Shown one piece after another: positions 1 to 9,382 of a stretch of DNA of 64,000 nucleotides; within the stretch, counting starts at the first letter, position 1, and every line of letters begins with the position of its first letter. This DNA comes from Vibrio comitans. Its GTDB lineage: Bacteria > Pseudomonadota > Gammaproteobacteria > Enterobacterales > Vibrionaceae. The stretch lies in NCBI GenBank assembly GCA_024346835.1, contig AP024866.1, positions 372,001 to 436,000 on the forward strand, read 5' to 3'. The translations under genes were made by a program, and so were the position numbers. The notes below the pieces were generated by a model. The model ran no database searches. It was given only the letters and a program-made list of their open reading frames with translations, and was not told the origin of the DNA.

Positions 1-979
1 TATTGCGAAGGTGTGTTTGGCCTCCAGATAACGTGCTGTCATGGTAGAACAAGTACCACTTACCTTCATACTCAGCAATTGAGTGGTGAGTGGTCCAGCC
101 AAGAACTGGCTCTAAAATAACACCCTGGTACGTAAATGGACCATATGGCGATTGGCTGGTGGCGTACACTATTTTGTGGGTATCGCCGGTAGAGTATGAG
201 AAGTAATAGGTATCGTTGTGTTTGTGTAGCCACGGGCCCTCAAAGTAACGACGGTCGGTATCTCCTGCTAAAAGCAGTTCTCCATTCTCATCAAGGATCT
301 CTATATCACGAGGTGTCTCAGCAAGATCAATCATGTTGTCTGCAAGTTTAGCTACCTTAGGTAAAAGGGCTGGCTCGTGATCTTGTGGAAAGATCTCTTC
401 ACCATATTCATTATCACGCCAGTTCTGTAGTTGGCCACCCCAAAGTCCGCCGATATAAAGGTAGTATTGGTTGTCCTCATCTTGGAACACTGCAGGATCG
501 ATACTGTATGAGCCTTGAATATGCGTTTCTTCAGGAACAAATGGACCTTCAGGCTGCTCGCCAACGGCAACACCGATATGAAAAATGCCTTGTGCATTTT
601 TCGCAGGGAAGTATAGGTAGTATTTGCCGTCTTTCTCTGCCGCATCTGGTGCCCACATTTGACGCTCTGCCCACTTAACGTCTTTAACGTCTAACGCGTT
701 GCCGTGGTCCGTTGCCTTACCAAAAGGTCGATCAAGTGAGATCACATGGTAATCACGCATATCAAAGTGATCGCCATTATCGTTTAAAGGTTGATCCGTT
801 TCGATGTCATGCGATGGATAGATGTAGATCTTGCCATTAAATACATGCGCAGAGGGATCGGCAGTGTACATGTGAGTAACCAATGGAGAAGAGATTGGTT
901 TCAGTGAGCTCGCACGCTCAAGATCGCGAGCCGTTACTTTTTCTGCATCACTCAGTTCGGTTGCTGTTGTGTCATTCAT
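1..979 (-). CDS. Glycoside hydrolase family 43 protein (partial, C-terminus off window)
   Basis: The first 326 codons of a gene that runs off the left edge; I translated it by hand. The start is ATG at 977-979 (MNDTTATEL). The three acidic residues expected of a GH43 five-bladed propeller are visible: general base D41 in TADPSAH, the pKa-modulating D161 in SIDPAVF, and general acid E near 247 in YFEGPWL. WAPD and YYLYF repeats are typical blade sequence. There is no signal peptide, so the substrate is probably an imported oligosaccharide, most likely a xylo- or arabinoxylo-oligosaccharide given xylA and the second GH43 upstream. It is probably cotranscribed with that gene (75 bp gap holding a hairpin). 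The exact specificity (beta-xylosidase or arabinofuranosidase) cannot be read from sequence. Confidence 0.85.
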   Translation of the reverse strand, partial: MNDTTATELSDAEKVTARDLERASSLKPISSPLVTHMYTADPSAHVFNGKIYIYPSHDIETDQPLNDNGDHFDMRDYHVISLDRPFGKATDHGNALDVKDVKWAERQMWAPDAAEKDGKYYLYFPAKNAQGIFHIGVAVGEQPEGPFVPEETHIQGSYSIDPAVFQDEDNQYYLYIGGLWGGQLQNWRDNEYGEEIFPQDHEPALLPKVAKLADNMIDLAETPRDIEILDENGELLLAGDTDRRYFEGPWLHKHNDTYYFSYSTGDTHKIVYATSQSPYGPFTYQGVILEPVLGWTTHHSIAEYEGKWYLFYHDSTLSGGQTHLRN

Positions 980-1016
980 AATATTCTCACTCAAATAGTC
1001 ATTTAATCTTGTCACA

Positions 1017-1042
1017 GCACATCACCAGATTGGGCGATGTGC
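1017..1042 (-). other. Intercistronic hairpin between the two GH43 genes
   Basis: A 10-bp inverted repeat (GCACATCACC / GGCGATGTGC on the plus strand, one G-T pair in the stem) with a 6-nt loop lies in the gap between the two glycosidase genes. No T-run follows on either side, so it is more likely an mRNA processing or stability element than a terminator. Confidence 0.45.
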
Positions 1043-1054
1043 TTATCATTTGTC

Positions 1055-2683
1055 TTATTGCTTATCTTGATGTTCGACATAGTCGAAATATGCAAAATCG
1101 GCTGCACGTTTTTGTCCGCGAATATCAGCGGAAAACAGGGCAGCAAAGCTGCCAGTGAAGCGGAAGATATCTGGACCACCTTCATCTGATAGCGGTGTGC
1201 TGTTTAGGGGAGGGCCTATAGGCTGCCAAGTTTGACCGTCTAATGAATAACTGAAGCGATACCACTGGCGATCGAGCTCGAGACGCATAAATACAGAGTC
1301 TGCATCACCAATGAAGACTTCTTCGGAATATTCCCCATACACATCATTAATGTTTCCGGCAATTTGTAGCAGTCGATTTCCTTCATCATCCGCGCTCATT
1401 TTCAGGAAGTAGTGACCATTGCGCGAATAGTAGGCGCACAATCCTGCCATCTCGTAAGGCGTCTCAGGTGCAAATTCTAGCTTGGTTTCTACAGTGCAAT
1501 AAAAAGCCTGAAAACGGCGTGCTAGCATGCTTTGTTCGTATCTTGATGAGAGATAGTGGCGACCTTTCAGTCTTAAATATCCCGGGCGCTCAGTTAGAGA
1601 CAGCCAAGACTCGTCCGCAGGCTCTCTTAGTGTTTGATAATCAACTGCAAGTGTCGTGCTCTCGAAGTTGTCGCGATTTGGCTTACTTGGCCAAGGATGT
1701 GGCTGAAGATCTGGGGCTTCTACTTCTAGAGCGGGGATTCGACCTGAAGTGACATAAGGCCACCCCTCTTGCCAGTGTGCTTTTTGAATCGCAGATTCAC
1801 GTCCAAGAATTGAATAGCCATTGTCATAATCGGGTATGAATTGATAGCCTTCTGGATTTGGAATTCGTCTGCTACACAGATGACTCAGGTACCACTCGCC
1901 ATTTTGAGTCTCTACAAAGAAACCATGTCCAGCTCGTTCAAGGGGAGCGTTTTCTTGAAAGCGTGTCGTTAGGATTGGGTTTTCAGGATGAACCTCGTAA
2001 GGCCCTAATATGTTTTCTGAACGACAGACAGTGACAGCATGGTCACGAGATGTGCCACCTTCTGCGGTAATCAGATAGTAGTAGCCATCTTTCTTGAGAA
2101 TTTGTGGTCCCTCAGTACAGCCGAGTTTGGTACCTTTGAATACATTGTGTGGCTTTCCAATTAGAGACTGTGTTTCTACATCAAATTCTTGAACAACAAT
2201 GCCACCAAAGAAATTCGTTTTTTGTCTGCCATCCCACACCATGTTGACCATGTATTTCTTACCGTCGTCGTCGTGAAACAGCGAAGGGTCAAAGCCATAG
2301 TTGCCGATAGAGATAGGCTCGCTCCATGGACCTTCGATATTCTCTGCGGTAACCACAAAGCAAGGGGTCGCCATCCAGTTTCCGCCTCGACATGAGTGCA
2401 CGTTGGAAAAGCATACCCAAAACTGACCATCAGCATAGGTAAGGGTAGGGGCATAGACGCCCTCAGAATTATCCATGCCTTTCATGTCTAATTGCGAGGT
2501 GCGCGTGAGAACATGCCCGGCAAGACGCCAATTAACTAGGTCTTTAGAGTGGTGAATTTGAATACCAGGAAACCACTCGAATGTTGAAGTCGCAATGTAA
2601 TAATCATCGCCAACTCGAACTATGGAAGGATCGGGATTAAAGCCTTTAAGTATTGGGTTTTGGATTACATGTGTCATTGTCAT
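1055..2683 (-). CDS. xynB: GH43 beta-xylosidase (XynB type)
   Basis: A 542-aa cytoplasmic glycosidase expected to release xylose from the non-reducing ends of xylo-oligosaccharides. The N-terminal propeller has the GH43 triad: D18 in FNPDPS, D132 in YGFDPSLF and E191 in CTEGPQ. The second half (from about residue 340) looks like the concanavalin-like C-terminal domain of two-domain beta-xylosidases, with NRDNF at its beginning and FRFTGSF near its end. Length and domain order match the beta-xylosidase/arabinofuranosidase branch of GH43. The start may be M1 or M3. It lies downstream of xylA, behind a terminator-like hairpin, so its expression probably depends on partial read-through or its own promoter. 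It supplies xylose to XylA. Confidence 0.88.
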   Translation of the reverse strand: MTMTHVIQNPILKGFNPDPSIVRVGDDYYIATSTFEWFPGIQIHHSKDLVNWRLAGHVLTRTSQLDMKGMDNSEGVYAPTLTYADGQFWVCFSNVHSCRGGNWMATPCFVVTAENIEGPWSEPISIGNYGFDPSLFHDDDGKKYMVNMVWDGRQKTNFFGGIVVQEFDVETQSLIGKPHNVFKGTKLGCTEGPQILKKDGYYYLITAEGGTSRDHAVTVCRSENILGPYEVHPENPILTTRFQENAPLERAGHGFFVETQNGEWYLSHLCSRRIPNPEGYQFIPDYDNGYSILGRESAIQKAHWQEGWPYVTSGRIPALEVEAPDLQPHPWPSKPNRDNFESTTLAVDYQTLREPADESWLSLTERPGYLRLKGRHYLSSRYEQSMLARRFQAFYCTVETKLEFAPETPYEMAGLCAYYSRNGHYFLKMSADDEGNRLLQIAGNINDVYGEYSEEVFIGDADSVFMRLELDRQWYRFSYSLDGQTWQPIGPPLNSTPLSDEGGPDIFRFTGSFAALFSADIRGQKRAADFAYFDYVEHQDKQ

Positions 2684-2719
2684 TTCTTATTGTTGTAGTT
2701 TACTGAGAGCTTGTTAATT

Positions 2720-2758
2720 AAAAAGCCCGAGAACCTTAATGTATATGGCGCTCGGGCT
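2720..2758 (-). terminator. Intrinsic terminator between xylA and the GH43 gene
   Basis: Read on the minus strand, an 8-bp stem (AGCCCGAG / CTCGGGCT) with a roughly 18-nt loop is followed by TTTTAATT. It lies after the xylA stop and before the xynB start, so it should lower expression of the glycosidase genes relative to xylA. Confidence 0.75.
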
Positions 2759-2781
2759 CGATTGGTTAACGTATCGCTTTG

Positions 2782-4101
2782 TTATTTAAATATAAAGCCG
2801 TTAACGATGTTCTCTAGATGCTCTTGGCGACCCGATGCCATCTTAGGTGCAATGTTTTTCTCTTGAGCAAACTTAGCCACTTGCTCAAGGTTCATTTCAC
2901 CGCTTAGGATTTTCTTACCTAGGTCGTCATTCCAGCCAGCGTAGCGCTCAGAAGTGAGCTTGCCTAGCACGTCGTTCTCTAGCATAGCGGCTGCATTTTC
3001 TAGAGATTTCGCCATAACATCCATACCGCCAATATGGCCGTGGAATAGGTCTTCAGCATCGATAGATGGACGACGAAGGCGAGCATCAAAGTTAAAACCA
3101 CCAGTGGTGAAGCCACCAGCTTTAAGGATTTCGTACATCACAAGCGTGTTTTCTTCAACGCTGTTAGGGAACTGGTCAGTATCCCAACCTAGCTGAGCAT
3201 CACCACGGTTCGCATCGATAGAGCCGAATAGGCCTAGAGAAGTCGCTGTTGCCACTTCATGGTGGAAGCTGTGCCCTGCAAGAGTGGCGTGATTTGCTTC
3301 GATGTTTACCTTGATTTCATCTTCTAGGCCGTATTGCTTCAAGAAGCCATACACGGTTGCTGTATCGTAGTCGTACTGATGTTTAGTCGGCTCTTGTGGC
3401 TTAGGCTCAATCAAGATAGTGCCGTTAAAGCCAATCTTATGTTTGTGCTCAACCACCATTTGCATTAGGCGACCAAGTTGCTCACGCTCTTGGCGCAAGT
3501 CAGTGTTAAGTAGTGTTTCGTAGCCTTCACGACCACCCCAAAGTACGTAGTTTTCACCACCTAGACGCTTGGTTGCGCCCATAGCGTTGAAGATTTGAGT
3601 CGCAGCATAAGCAAATACTTTCGGGTCAGGGTTAGTGCCTGCACCAGACATGTAACGAGGGTTTGAGAATGCGTTTGCTGTACCCCAAAGTAGCTTAGTG
3701 CCGGTTTCGGCTTGTTTCTGCTCTAGCACGTCAACCATAGTCTGGAAGTTGTTGATGTACTCTTTGATAGAGTTACCTTCAGGAGCGACATCAGTGTCGT
3801 GGAAGCAGTAGTAAGGTACGGTCAATTTTGAGAAGAAGTCGAATGCGTGGTCAGCCTTCATACGAGCCACTTCCATCGCATCATTGCTTTTTAGCCATGG
3901 ACGGTCGTAAGTGCCAGCGCCGAATACGTCCGAGCCAGCCCAGCAGAAGTTGTGCCAGTAGCATGCTGCAAATCGCAGGTGCTCTTTCATGCTTTTGCCC
4001 AGTACCATTTTGTCGGCGTCATAGTGGCGGAAAGCAAGTGGGTTTGAAGACTCGGTGCCTTCAAATTTAATTTTATTAATGTTTTTAAAGAATTCGGTCA
4101 T
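2782..4101 (-). CDS. xylA: Xylose isomerase
   Basis: Interconverts D-xylose and D-xylulose, the first step of xylose catabolism. I chose the ATG at 4099-4101 ([10 protein letters not shown], 439 aa) over an upstream TTG because it gives the usual length of the family and the E. coli numbering: H101 and D104 fall in the CFHDTD motif, the catalytic His/Asp pair. Metal-ligand motifs [28 protein letters not shown] and DANRGD are all present. The gene follows xylR on the same strand after a 398-bp gap that holds a CRP-like site. No xylulokinase or xylose transporter gene is in the window. Confidence 0.97.
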   Translation of the reverse strand: MTEFFKNINKIKFEGTESSNPLAFRHYDADKMVLGKSMKEHLRFAACYWHNFCWAGSDVFGAGTYDRPWLKSNDAMEVARMKADHAFDFFSKLTVPYYCFHDTDVAPEGNSIKEYINNFQTMVDVLEQKQAETGTKLLWGTANAFSNPRYMSGAGTNPDPKVFAYAATQIFNAMGATKRLGGENYVLWGGREGYETLLNTDLRQEREQLGRLMQMVVEHKHKIGFNGTILIEPKPQEPTKHQYDYDTATVYGFLKQYGLEDEIKVNIEANHATLAGHSFHHEVATATSLGLFGSIDANRGDAQLGWDTDQFPNSVEENTLVMYEILKAGGFTTGGFNFDARLRRPSIDAEDLFHGHIGGMDVMAKSLENAAAMLENDVLGKLTSERYAGWNDDLGKKILSGEMNLEQVAKFAQEKNIAPKMASGRQEHLENIVNGFIFK

Positions 4102-4210
4102 AATCGTAATATCCAAAATGAGTAACAGGCTTCGATAGTCATAATTTACTTTTTATCTCATTCCTTCAATTACGATTTTTAGTACTAAAATTCATGTATT
4201 TGTTATTTGT

Positions 4211-4251
4211 GCGACAAGTCTCATTCAGGAAATGAAAACACTTTTTGTCGC
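4211..4251. promoter_or_regulatory. Inverted repeat upstream of xylA (possible XylR operator)
   Basis: Two 7-bp arms, GCGACAA at 4211-4217 and TTGTCGC at 4245-4251, enclose 27 bp about 110-150 bp before the xylA start. XylR-type regulators bind paired half-sites in this position, but I cannot match these arms to a known consensus. Confidence 0.3.
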
Positions 4252-4288
4252 TATTTATGCTGGGTTATTGAACAGTGATAGCCAGTTT

Positions 4289-4304
4289 TCAGATGCATAT
4301 CACA
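4289..4304 (-). promoter_or_regulatory. CRP-like site upstream of xylA
   Basis: On the minus strand the site reads TGTGATATGCATCTGA: one perfect TGTGA half-site and a three-of-five match in the other, with the standard 6-bp spacer. It lies about 190 bp upstream of the xylA start codon. Xylose operons are typically CRP-activated together with XylR. Confidence 0.5.
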
Positions 4305-4446
4305 TAAACCAGATTGCATAATCAAGTTGCTAATAAGAGTAATTTTAAATAGTTGCCTATTTACTACTATCTAACATGATTAGTAAATCTAATTTCTGAT
4401 TGATTATTTATAATAAGCTCACCCCCAAGTAAGAGCTTTAATTAAT

Positions 4447-4476
4447 AAAAGCCCCGTATTTATAACGGGGCTTTTT
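4447..4476 (-). terminator. Terminator downstream of xylR
   Basis: A perfect stem AAGCCCCGT / ACGGGGCTT with a 7-nt loop has A-runs on one side and T-runs on the other, so it can work in both directions. It sits just after the xylR stop and separates xylR transcription from xylA. Confidence 0.85.
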
Positions 4477-4499
4477 AATATGAACTAGCTTTAACTTTT

Positions 4500-5690
4500 T
4501 TAGGCAGATTTTTCTCTAAAATCTTTAGGTGTCATTTCAAAGTTCTTTTTAAATACCGTGTACATGTACTGTAACGACGGGTAGCCACACACCTCAGCGA
4601 TATCATTGATTGAGAGTGAGGTACTAGTGAGTAGGTTGCAAGCTCTCTTCAGTTTGGAGTTGTGAATCTCCTGGTGAATAGAGTGCCCTCTTGCCTCTTT
4701 AAACCTTACTTCCATATTTGAACGAGAAATACCGACGTAGCTTAGTACTTGATCGACTTTGATTCCTTTACAGGCATTGTGTCGAATAAAGTGCATTGCC
4801 TGAATAACATAAGGGTCATTTAAGGCTTGATAATCGGTGCTCTGACGCTCATACACCATTGATGGCGGTATCATGACTCTAGGTCTTGCTGTAGGAACTA
4901 GAGATTCATTTTCTGAGTTTGCTTGGGTGTCTAAAATGTTGTGAAGCATCTTAGCTGCACGATAGCCCATCTCTTTACTGCCTTGAGCTACAGAGCTAAG
5001 AGATACTCTTGTGAGATAACGAGTTACTTCTTCATTGTCGATGCCAATCACGGCAACCTTATCAGGAACCATGATGTTTAAATGGCTGCATACCTGCAGT
5101 AAATGCCTAGCTCTAGAGTCAGTTACAGCAATAATTCCAGTTGGAGTTGGAAGCCTTTGTAGCCAGTCGGCAAGACGGTTCATATCATATTGCCAACTGT
5201 CTGATGAAGTCTCATTACCACGAAATATTGCGCTAGCATAACCTTCGCGAGTAACAATGTTTTTAAATGCTTTCTCTCTTTCTCCTGCCCAGCGGCGACA
5301 AGGAGCATCAGGGATGCCATAGAAAGCAAAATTTTGTAGCCCTTTGCCTTTTAAGTGTTGGAATGCCATCTCCACCAAGGCTTGGTTATCTGTAGCTACA
5401 TAAGGGACGTCGGGATAATCATTTTCAGACTCGTAAGAACCACCCACGCCCACAACAGGTATGTCTGAATTCGAAAGTAGACGTTCTATCTCAGGGTTGT
5501 CAAAATCAGCGATGATGCCATCACCTTGCCAAGCTTGAACATTCTCCAAGTGAGTCGTAAAGTCCTCTTCTAGAAAAATATCCCAGTCACACTGAGTTGC
5601 CTGTAAGTACTCACCAATGCCCTCAATTACTTGTCGGTCATAAACCTTATTTGCATTGAATAGCAAGTTTATTCGATATTTCCTATCCAT
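4500..5690 (-). CDS. xylR: Xylose operon regulatory protein, AraC family
   Basis: A xylose-responsive activator. I took the ATG at 5688-5690 (MDRKYRINLLFNAN, 396 aa) rather than a TTG 24 bp upstream, since the sequence from there aligns with E. coli XylR (NANKxYDRQV, WDIFxEEDF, GDGxIADFD, VGVGGSY). The N-terminal two thirds is a LacI-like periplasmic-binding-protein fold that senses xylose. The last roughly 100 residues are a double helix-turn-helix AraC domain (KGIKVDQVLSYVGISRSN, followed by INDIAEVCGYPSLQY). It is transcribed in the same direction as xylA but separated by its own terminator. The expected target is the xylA upstream region. Confidence 0.95.
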   Translation of the reverse strand: MDRKYRINLLFNANKVYDRQVIEGIGEYLQATQCDWDIFLEEDFTTHLENVQAWQGDGIIADFDNPEIERLLSNSDIPVVGVGGSYESENDYPDVPYVATDNQALVEMAFQHLKGKGLQNFAFYGIPDAPCRRWAGEREKAFKNIVTREGYASAIFRGNETSSDSWQYDMNRLADWLQRLPTPTGIIAVTDSRARHLLQVCSHLNIMVPDKVAVIGIDNEEVTRYLTRVSLSSVAQGSKEMGYRAAKMLHNILDTQANSENESLVPTARPRVMIPPSMVYERQSTDYQALNDPYVIQAMHFIRHNACKGIKVDQVLSYVGISRSNMEVRFKEARGHSIHQEIHNSKLKRACNLLTSTSLSINDIAEVCGYPSLQYMYTVFKKNFEMTPKDFREKSA

Positions 5691-5994
5691 AATAACAATA
5701 AGCCATAGAGTCAAAACGAAGTCGCATGAGTCTAACAGCAGAGTGCATACTCATACACTCAGTCAATACGATGTTGTGATCTTAAACTCATTCGATGAAT
5801 ATAATAAACGTGATACGAAAAATCATAATGAACGAAATTTAATTGCAATAATCTATTGGATGAAATTTAGTGTAATACAGTGTTCTACCTCATCAATAAT
5901 TAAAACAAATAACCAACTAAGTCATAACAATTATGAAGAGTAAGAATAGGAAGGTAATGTTTATTAATAATGTTATCTAGTGCAATATTAATTG
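5691..5994. other. Intergenic region upstream of xylR, nothing recognised
   Basis: About 300 bp of AT-rich sequence between the xylR start and the small membrane-protein gene. It presumably holds the xylR promoter. I found no clear CRP site, terminator or small gene in it. Confidence 0.4.
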
Positions 5995-6189
5995 TTATTT
6001 ATGATGTGATGTATCATGCCTATTGTGCATGATTTTTTGCTCTTTAATTACTTCTAAATGGCGTTTTAGGATCAGAAGAGCATACCCAAGGATCATTACT
6101 GCACCCCAAATGATAGCTAAGTAAAAGAAGAAGTCAGCTAAGGTGTCTTTTAGAGGTTGGATGAAGCTTTGTGTTTCCTCGATTTGCAT
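5995..6189 (-). CDS. Small single-pass membrane protein, unknown function
   Basis: A 64-aa reading frame (MQIEETQSF start) with one strongly hydrophobic helix at about residues 19-42 (FFFYLAIIWGAVMILGYALLIL) followed by a basic, His-rich tail. A GGATGA stretch lies about 8 bp before the ATG and may serve as a weak ribosome binding site. It stands alone between xylR and glmS. I do not recognise the family. The clean hydrophobic segment and plausible start make it more than a random frame, but there is no further support. Confidence 0.5.
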   Translation of the reverse strand: MQIEETQSFIQPLKDTLADFFFYLAIIWGAVMILGYALLILKRHLEVIKEQKIMHNRHDTSHHK

Positions 6190-6335
6190 ATCAATTCATC
6201 CAGTCAATATTTGATGGTTAAATATTAGACTAAATTATGCAATTGCGTGACTATGGTTTTGTGGATTAGTGTACTTGTCCCACAAGATTAGTTTTTGTGT
6301 TTCATCTTTCTTGCTTTAGCACTATCAGCAAAAAC

Positions 6336-6360
6336 AAAAAAGGGCCCAAAGGCCCCTTTA
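6336..6360 (-). terminator. glmS terminator
   Basis: On the minus strand a G/C-rich stem (AGGGGCC / GGCCCTT with loop TTTG) is followed by a T-rich tract (TTTTTTGTTTT). It begins about 20 bp after the glmS stop codon. Confidence 0.85.
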
Positions 6361-6379
6361 AAAACAGAAAGATATAGCT

Positions 6380-8212
6380 TTATTCAACGGTAACCGCTTT
6401 TGCTAGGTTACGAGGTTGGTCTACGTCGGTACCTTTGATCAATGCTACATGGTATGACAGCAATTGCATTGGAACCGTGTAGAAGATAGGTGCTGTAATT
6501 TCATTTACATGAGGCATCTTGATGATCTTCATGTTTTCATCACTTTCAAAGCCCGCTTTTTCGTCTGCAAATACATACAGCAGACCACCACGTGCACGTA
6601 CTTCTTCAACGTTAGACTTCAGCTTCTCAAGAAGTTCGTTGTTTGGTGCGATAACCACTACAGGCATATCTGCATCAATTAGAGCAAGAGGACCGTGCTT
6701 CAACTCACCTGCAGCATAAGCTTCAGCATGAATGTAAGAGATCTCTTTTAGTTTAAGAGACGCTTCCATCGCAATTGGGTAGTACTCACCGCGGCCTAGG
6801 AACAGTGTATGGTGCTTGTCAGCAAAATCAGGTGCTAGAGCTTCGATTTCTTTATCAAACGCTAGGGCTTTTTCAATCGCAGTTGGTAGCTCATGTAGAG
6901 CTTGAACAATCTCTGCTTCACGTGCTGAATCTACGCGACCTTGCAGGCGACCAATAGATACAACCATCATTAACATTGCTGCAAGTTGAGTGGTAAATGC
7001 TTTTGTTGAAGCAACACCGATCTCTGTTCCTGCGCGAGTCATAAAGGCAAAATCAGATTCACGAACAAGTGAAGAGCCTGCTACGTTACAAATGGTCATT
7101 GCCGCCATGTAACCTTTTTCTTTTGCAAGACGAAGTGCAGCGAGTGTATCGGCAGTTTCACCTGACTGAGAAAGAGTCACAAGTAGGCTGTTTGGACGAG
7201 TTACAAATTTGCGGTAGCGGAATTCTGATGCGATTTCTACGTCACAGCTTACGCCTGCAATAGATTCGAACCAGTAACGAGCTGCCATACCTGAGTTGTA
7301 AGACGTACCACATGCAATGATCTGAACGTGTTCAACCTTGCTAAGGATTTCTTCTGCTTTAACGCCGATAGCGTTAGTGATAACTGAATCTGCAGAGATA
7401 CGACCTTCCATTGTGCTGATTAGCGCTGTAGGTTGCTCGAAGATCTCTTTTTGCATGAAGTGACGGTATTTACCTTTATCACCAGCATCGTGCTCAGCGT
7501 TAGATTCGTGCTCTTCACGCTCAACTGAATTACCTTCTGCATCAAAGATAGATACGTCGCGACGTGTGATCTCTGCGATATCACCTTCTTCTAGATAGAT
7601 GAAGCGGCGAGTTACGTTAAGCAGTGCTAGCTGATCTGATGCAAGGAAGTTCTCACCTACACCTAAACCGATAACAATTGGGCTACCAGAGCGAGCTACA
7701 ACAATACGGCTAGGGTCTTTGCGATCAACCACTACCGTGCCGTAAGCACCATCAAGTTGTTTAGCTGTTTTTTGAAGAGCTTCAACTAAAGACGCTGATG
7801 TTCTTAGTTCCCACTCAACTAGGTGAGCAATAACTTCAGTATCTGTTTGAGAAGTAAATACATAGCCACGGCCAACTAATAGCTCACGTAGTTCCTCGTG
7901 GTTTTCGATGATGCCATTGTGCACAACAGCAATGTCACCAGACATATGAGGGTGTGCGTTTACTTCACTTGGCTCGCCATGAGTTGCCCAGCGAGTGTGT
8001 GCGATACCTGTACCGCCTAGAACGTTTTGTGCATCTACAGCGTCTGCAAGTTCTTGAACTTTACCTAAGCGGCGAACACGAGTTAGGTTTGACTCTGCGT
8101 CTACGACAGCAACACCAGCTGAGTCGTAACCGCGGTATTCAAGACGACGAAGGCCTTCTACAAGGATTTCTGCTACATCACGCTGTGCTACTGCACCAAC
8201 AATTCCACACAT
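6380..8212 (-). CDS. glmS: Glutamine-fructose-6-phosphate aminotransferase (isomerizing)
   Basis: Makes glucosamine-6-phosphate from fructose-6-phosphate and glutamine, the entry step to UDP-GlcNAc, peptidoglycan and LPS. The 610-aa length is standard. The N-terminal class II glutaminase starts MCGIVG, with Cys2 as nucleophile after Met removal. Two SIS domains follow ([25 protein letters not shown]), and the C-terminus ends [13 protein letters not shown] as usual. It lies 56 bp downstream of a DeoR-family regulator gene on the same strand, and the two are likely one operon. No glmS ribozyme would be expected in this lineage and none was seen. Confidence 0.98.
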   Translation of the reverse strand: MCGIVGAVAQRDVAEILVEGLRRLEYRGYDSAGVAVVDAESNLTRVRRLGKVQELADAVDAQNVLGGTGIAHTRWATHGEPSEVNAHPHMSGDIAVVHNGIIENHEELRELLVGRGYVFTSQTDTEVIAHLVEWELRTSASLVEALQKTAKQLDGAYGTVVVDRKDPSRIVVARSGSPIVIGLGVGENFLASDQLALLNVTRRFIYLEEGDIAEITRRDVSIFDAEGNSVEREEHESNAEHDAGDKGKYRHFMQKEIFEQPTALISTMEGRISADSVITNAIGVKAEEILSKVEHVQIIACGTSYNSGMAARYWFESIAGVSCDVEIASEFRYRKFVTRPNSLLVTLSQSGETADTLAALRLAKEKGYMAAMTICNVAGSSLVRESDFAFMTRAGTEIGVASTKAFTTQLAAMLMMVVSIGRLQGRVDSAREAEIVQALHELPTAIEKALAFDKEIEALAPDFADKHHTLFLGRGEYYPIAMEASLKLKEISYIHAEAYAAGELKHGPLALIDADMPVVVIAPNNELLEKLKSNVEEVRARGGLLYVFADEKAGFESDENMKIIKMPHVNEITAPIFYTVPMQLLSYHVALIKGTDVDQPRNLAKAVTVE

Positions 8213-8268
8213 GTTTTATTCTCCGATTTGTCTATGCTCATACAGCAAAGACGATAGTAGTTTTAAAT

Positions 8269-9036
8269 TTAGTTGGCTGCTCGAATAACGCGAACAGCTT
8301 TTGATTCGATAATTTGTTTGTATTCGTCAGATAGGTTTTTATCGGTAATTACGATATCGATGCTATCCCACGCTAGTTCTAGGTTAGGAATGCGACGACC
8401 AATCTTGTCTGACTCAATCATGACGATGACCTGGCGAGAGACCTCTGCCATCACACGACTTAAGCCAATGAGTTCATTGAAGGTAGTCGTACCTCGTTCA
8501 AGGTCTACACCATCGGCGCCAACAAACAATTGGTCAAAATCGTATGAACGCAGAGCCGCTTCGGCGACTTGACCTTGAAAAGAGTCTGAATGTGCATCCC
8601 AAGTGCCACCTGTCATCAATAGGGTAGGCTCGCTTTCTAGCTCATTGAGCGCATTAGCTGCGGTTAATGAGTTAGTCATTACGACTAAGCCTTTCTTTGT
8701 GTTTAGCTTGGAAATAAGAGCACCGGTGGTGCTGCCACTATCGATTAATATTCGATTGTGATCACGAACCAAGGAGGCGGCGACTGATGCTAGAGATAGC
8801 TTCTCTTCTGACACCAGTATATTGAGCTCTTCCGCTACCGTTTCTGTTGGGATAGAGACTGCGCCACCATAGCGGCGCAGTAGCTGGCCACTTTGCTCTA
8901 ACGATGCGAGGTCTTTACGAATAGTAACTTCTGACGTATCAAAGCGCTTTGCTAGTTCCTCAACAGTCACTTCACCTTGCTCTTCTACAAGAGAGGCGAT
9001 AGCACTGCGTCGAATTTGAGTATTTCGTTTAGTCAT
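8269..9036 (-). CDS. DeoR/GlpR-family transcriptional regulator upstream of glmS
   Basis: A sugar-phosphate-responsive repressor type. I chose the ATG at 9034-9036 (MTKRNTQIRRSAI, 255 aa). The upstream ATG at 9066 lies inside a perfect inverted repeat that looks like the operator. The N-terminal DeoR helix-turn-helix is clear (EEQGEVTVEELAKRFDTSEVTIRKDLASLEQ). The C-terminal effector domain has the ISOCOT-type signature (ILIDSGSTTGALI, VMTNSLTAANAL, LFVGADGVDL). It is the first gene of the glmS transcript and divergent from nagB, so it probably senses an amino-sugar or hexose phosphate and controls one or both. That role is inferred from position. Confidence 0.85.
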   Translation of the reverse strand: MTKRNTQIRRSAIASLVEEQGEVTVEELAKRFDTSEVTIRKDLASLEQSGQLLRRYGGAVSIPTETVAEELNILVSEEKLSLASVAASLVRDHNRILIDSGSTTGALISKLNTKKGLVVMTNSLTAANALNELESEPTLLMTGGTWDAHSDSFQGQVAEAALRSYDFDQLFVGADGVDLERGTTTFNELIGLSRVMAEVSRQVIVMIESDKIGRRIPNLELAWDSIDIVITDKNLSDEYKQIIESKAVRVIRAAN

Positions 9037-9050
9037 ATTCGATTTCTTTC

Positions 9051-9104
9051 GTTTCGATGAGAGCATTCTTTCACATCGAAACTTAAATGTCTACACTTCG
9101 AAAG
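9051..9104. promoter_or_regulatory. Candidate DeoR-type operator array
   Basis: GTTTCGATG (9051-9059) and CATCGAAAC (9074-9082) form a perfect inverted repeat with a 14-bp spacer. A further copy, CACTTCGAAAG, begins at 9094, 22 bp after the start of the related CACATCGAAAC. A fourth TTTCG element (TCTTTCGTTTGGAAAG) is near 9212-9227. TTTCG repeats are typical operators of GlpR/DeoR-type regulators. The array lies directly upstream of the DeoR gene, which suggests autoregulation. Confidence 0.55.
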
Positions 9105-9382
9105 AGTCATGAAACTAGTGGGTTGCATGTCTCCACATATAAGCTGTTGTTATTTATGAATTGAAAAGCATAATTCTCGTTGAAAATTATTGATGGGTTT
9201 ATTGCTGATATCTTTCGTTTGGAAAGGTAGTGAAAGGGCGTTTTTTGGGTAGTAAAGGCTAAGGTTCTGCTGCTTATGGCTGATCCAGGTCAAAAAATCA
9301 CTAATAAGGGTTGGACAAAACCACTACTTATTTTACACTACAAAAAAACATTAGAACCCTAAATTATTAGAAAGGTAAAGTT

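Noticed and set aside
5656..5943. 95-codon plus-strand frame upstream of xylR
   Set aside because: It lies partly antisense to xylR, has low-complexity AT-driven composition and no ribosome binding site.
8213..8268. glmS ribozyme upstream of glmS
   Set aside because: The 56-bp gap is too short for the ribozyme, which is found mainly in Gram-positive bacteria.
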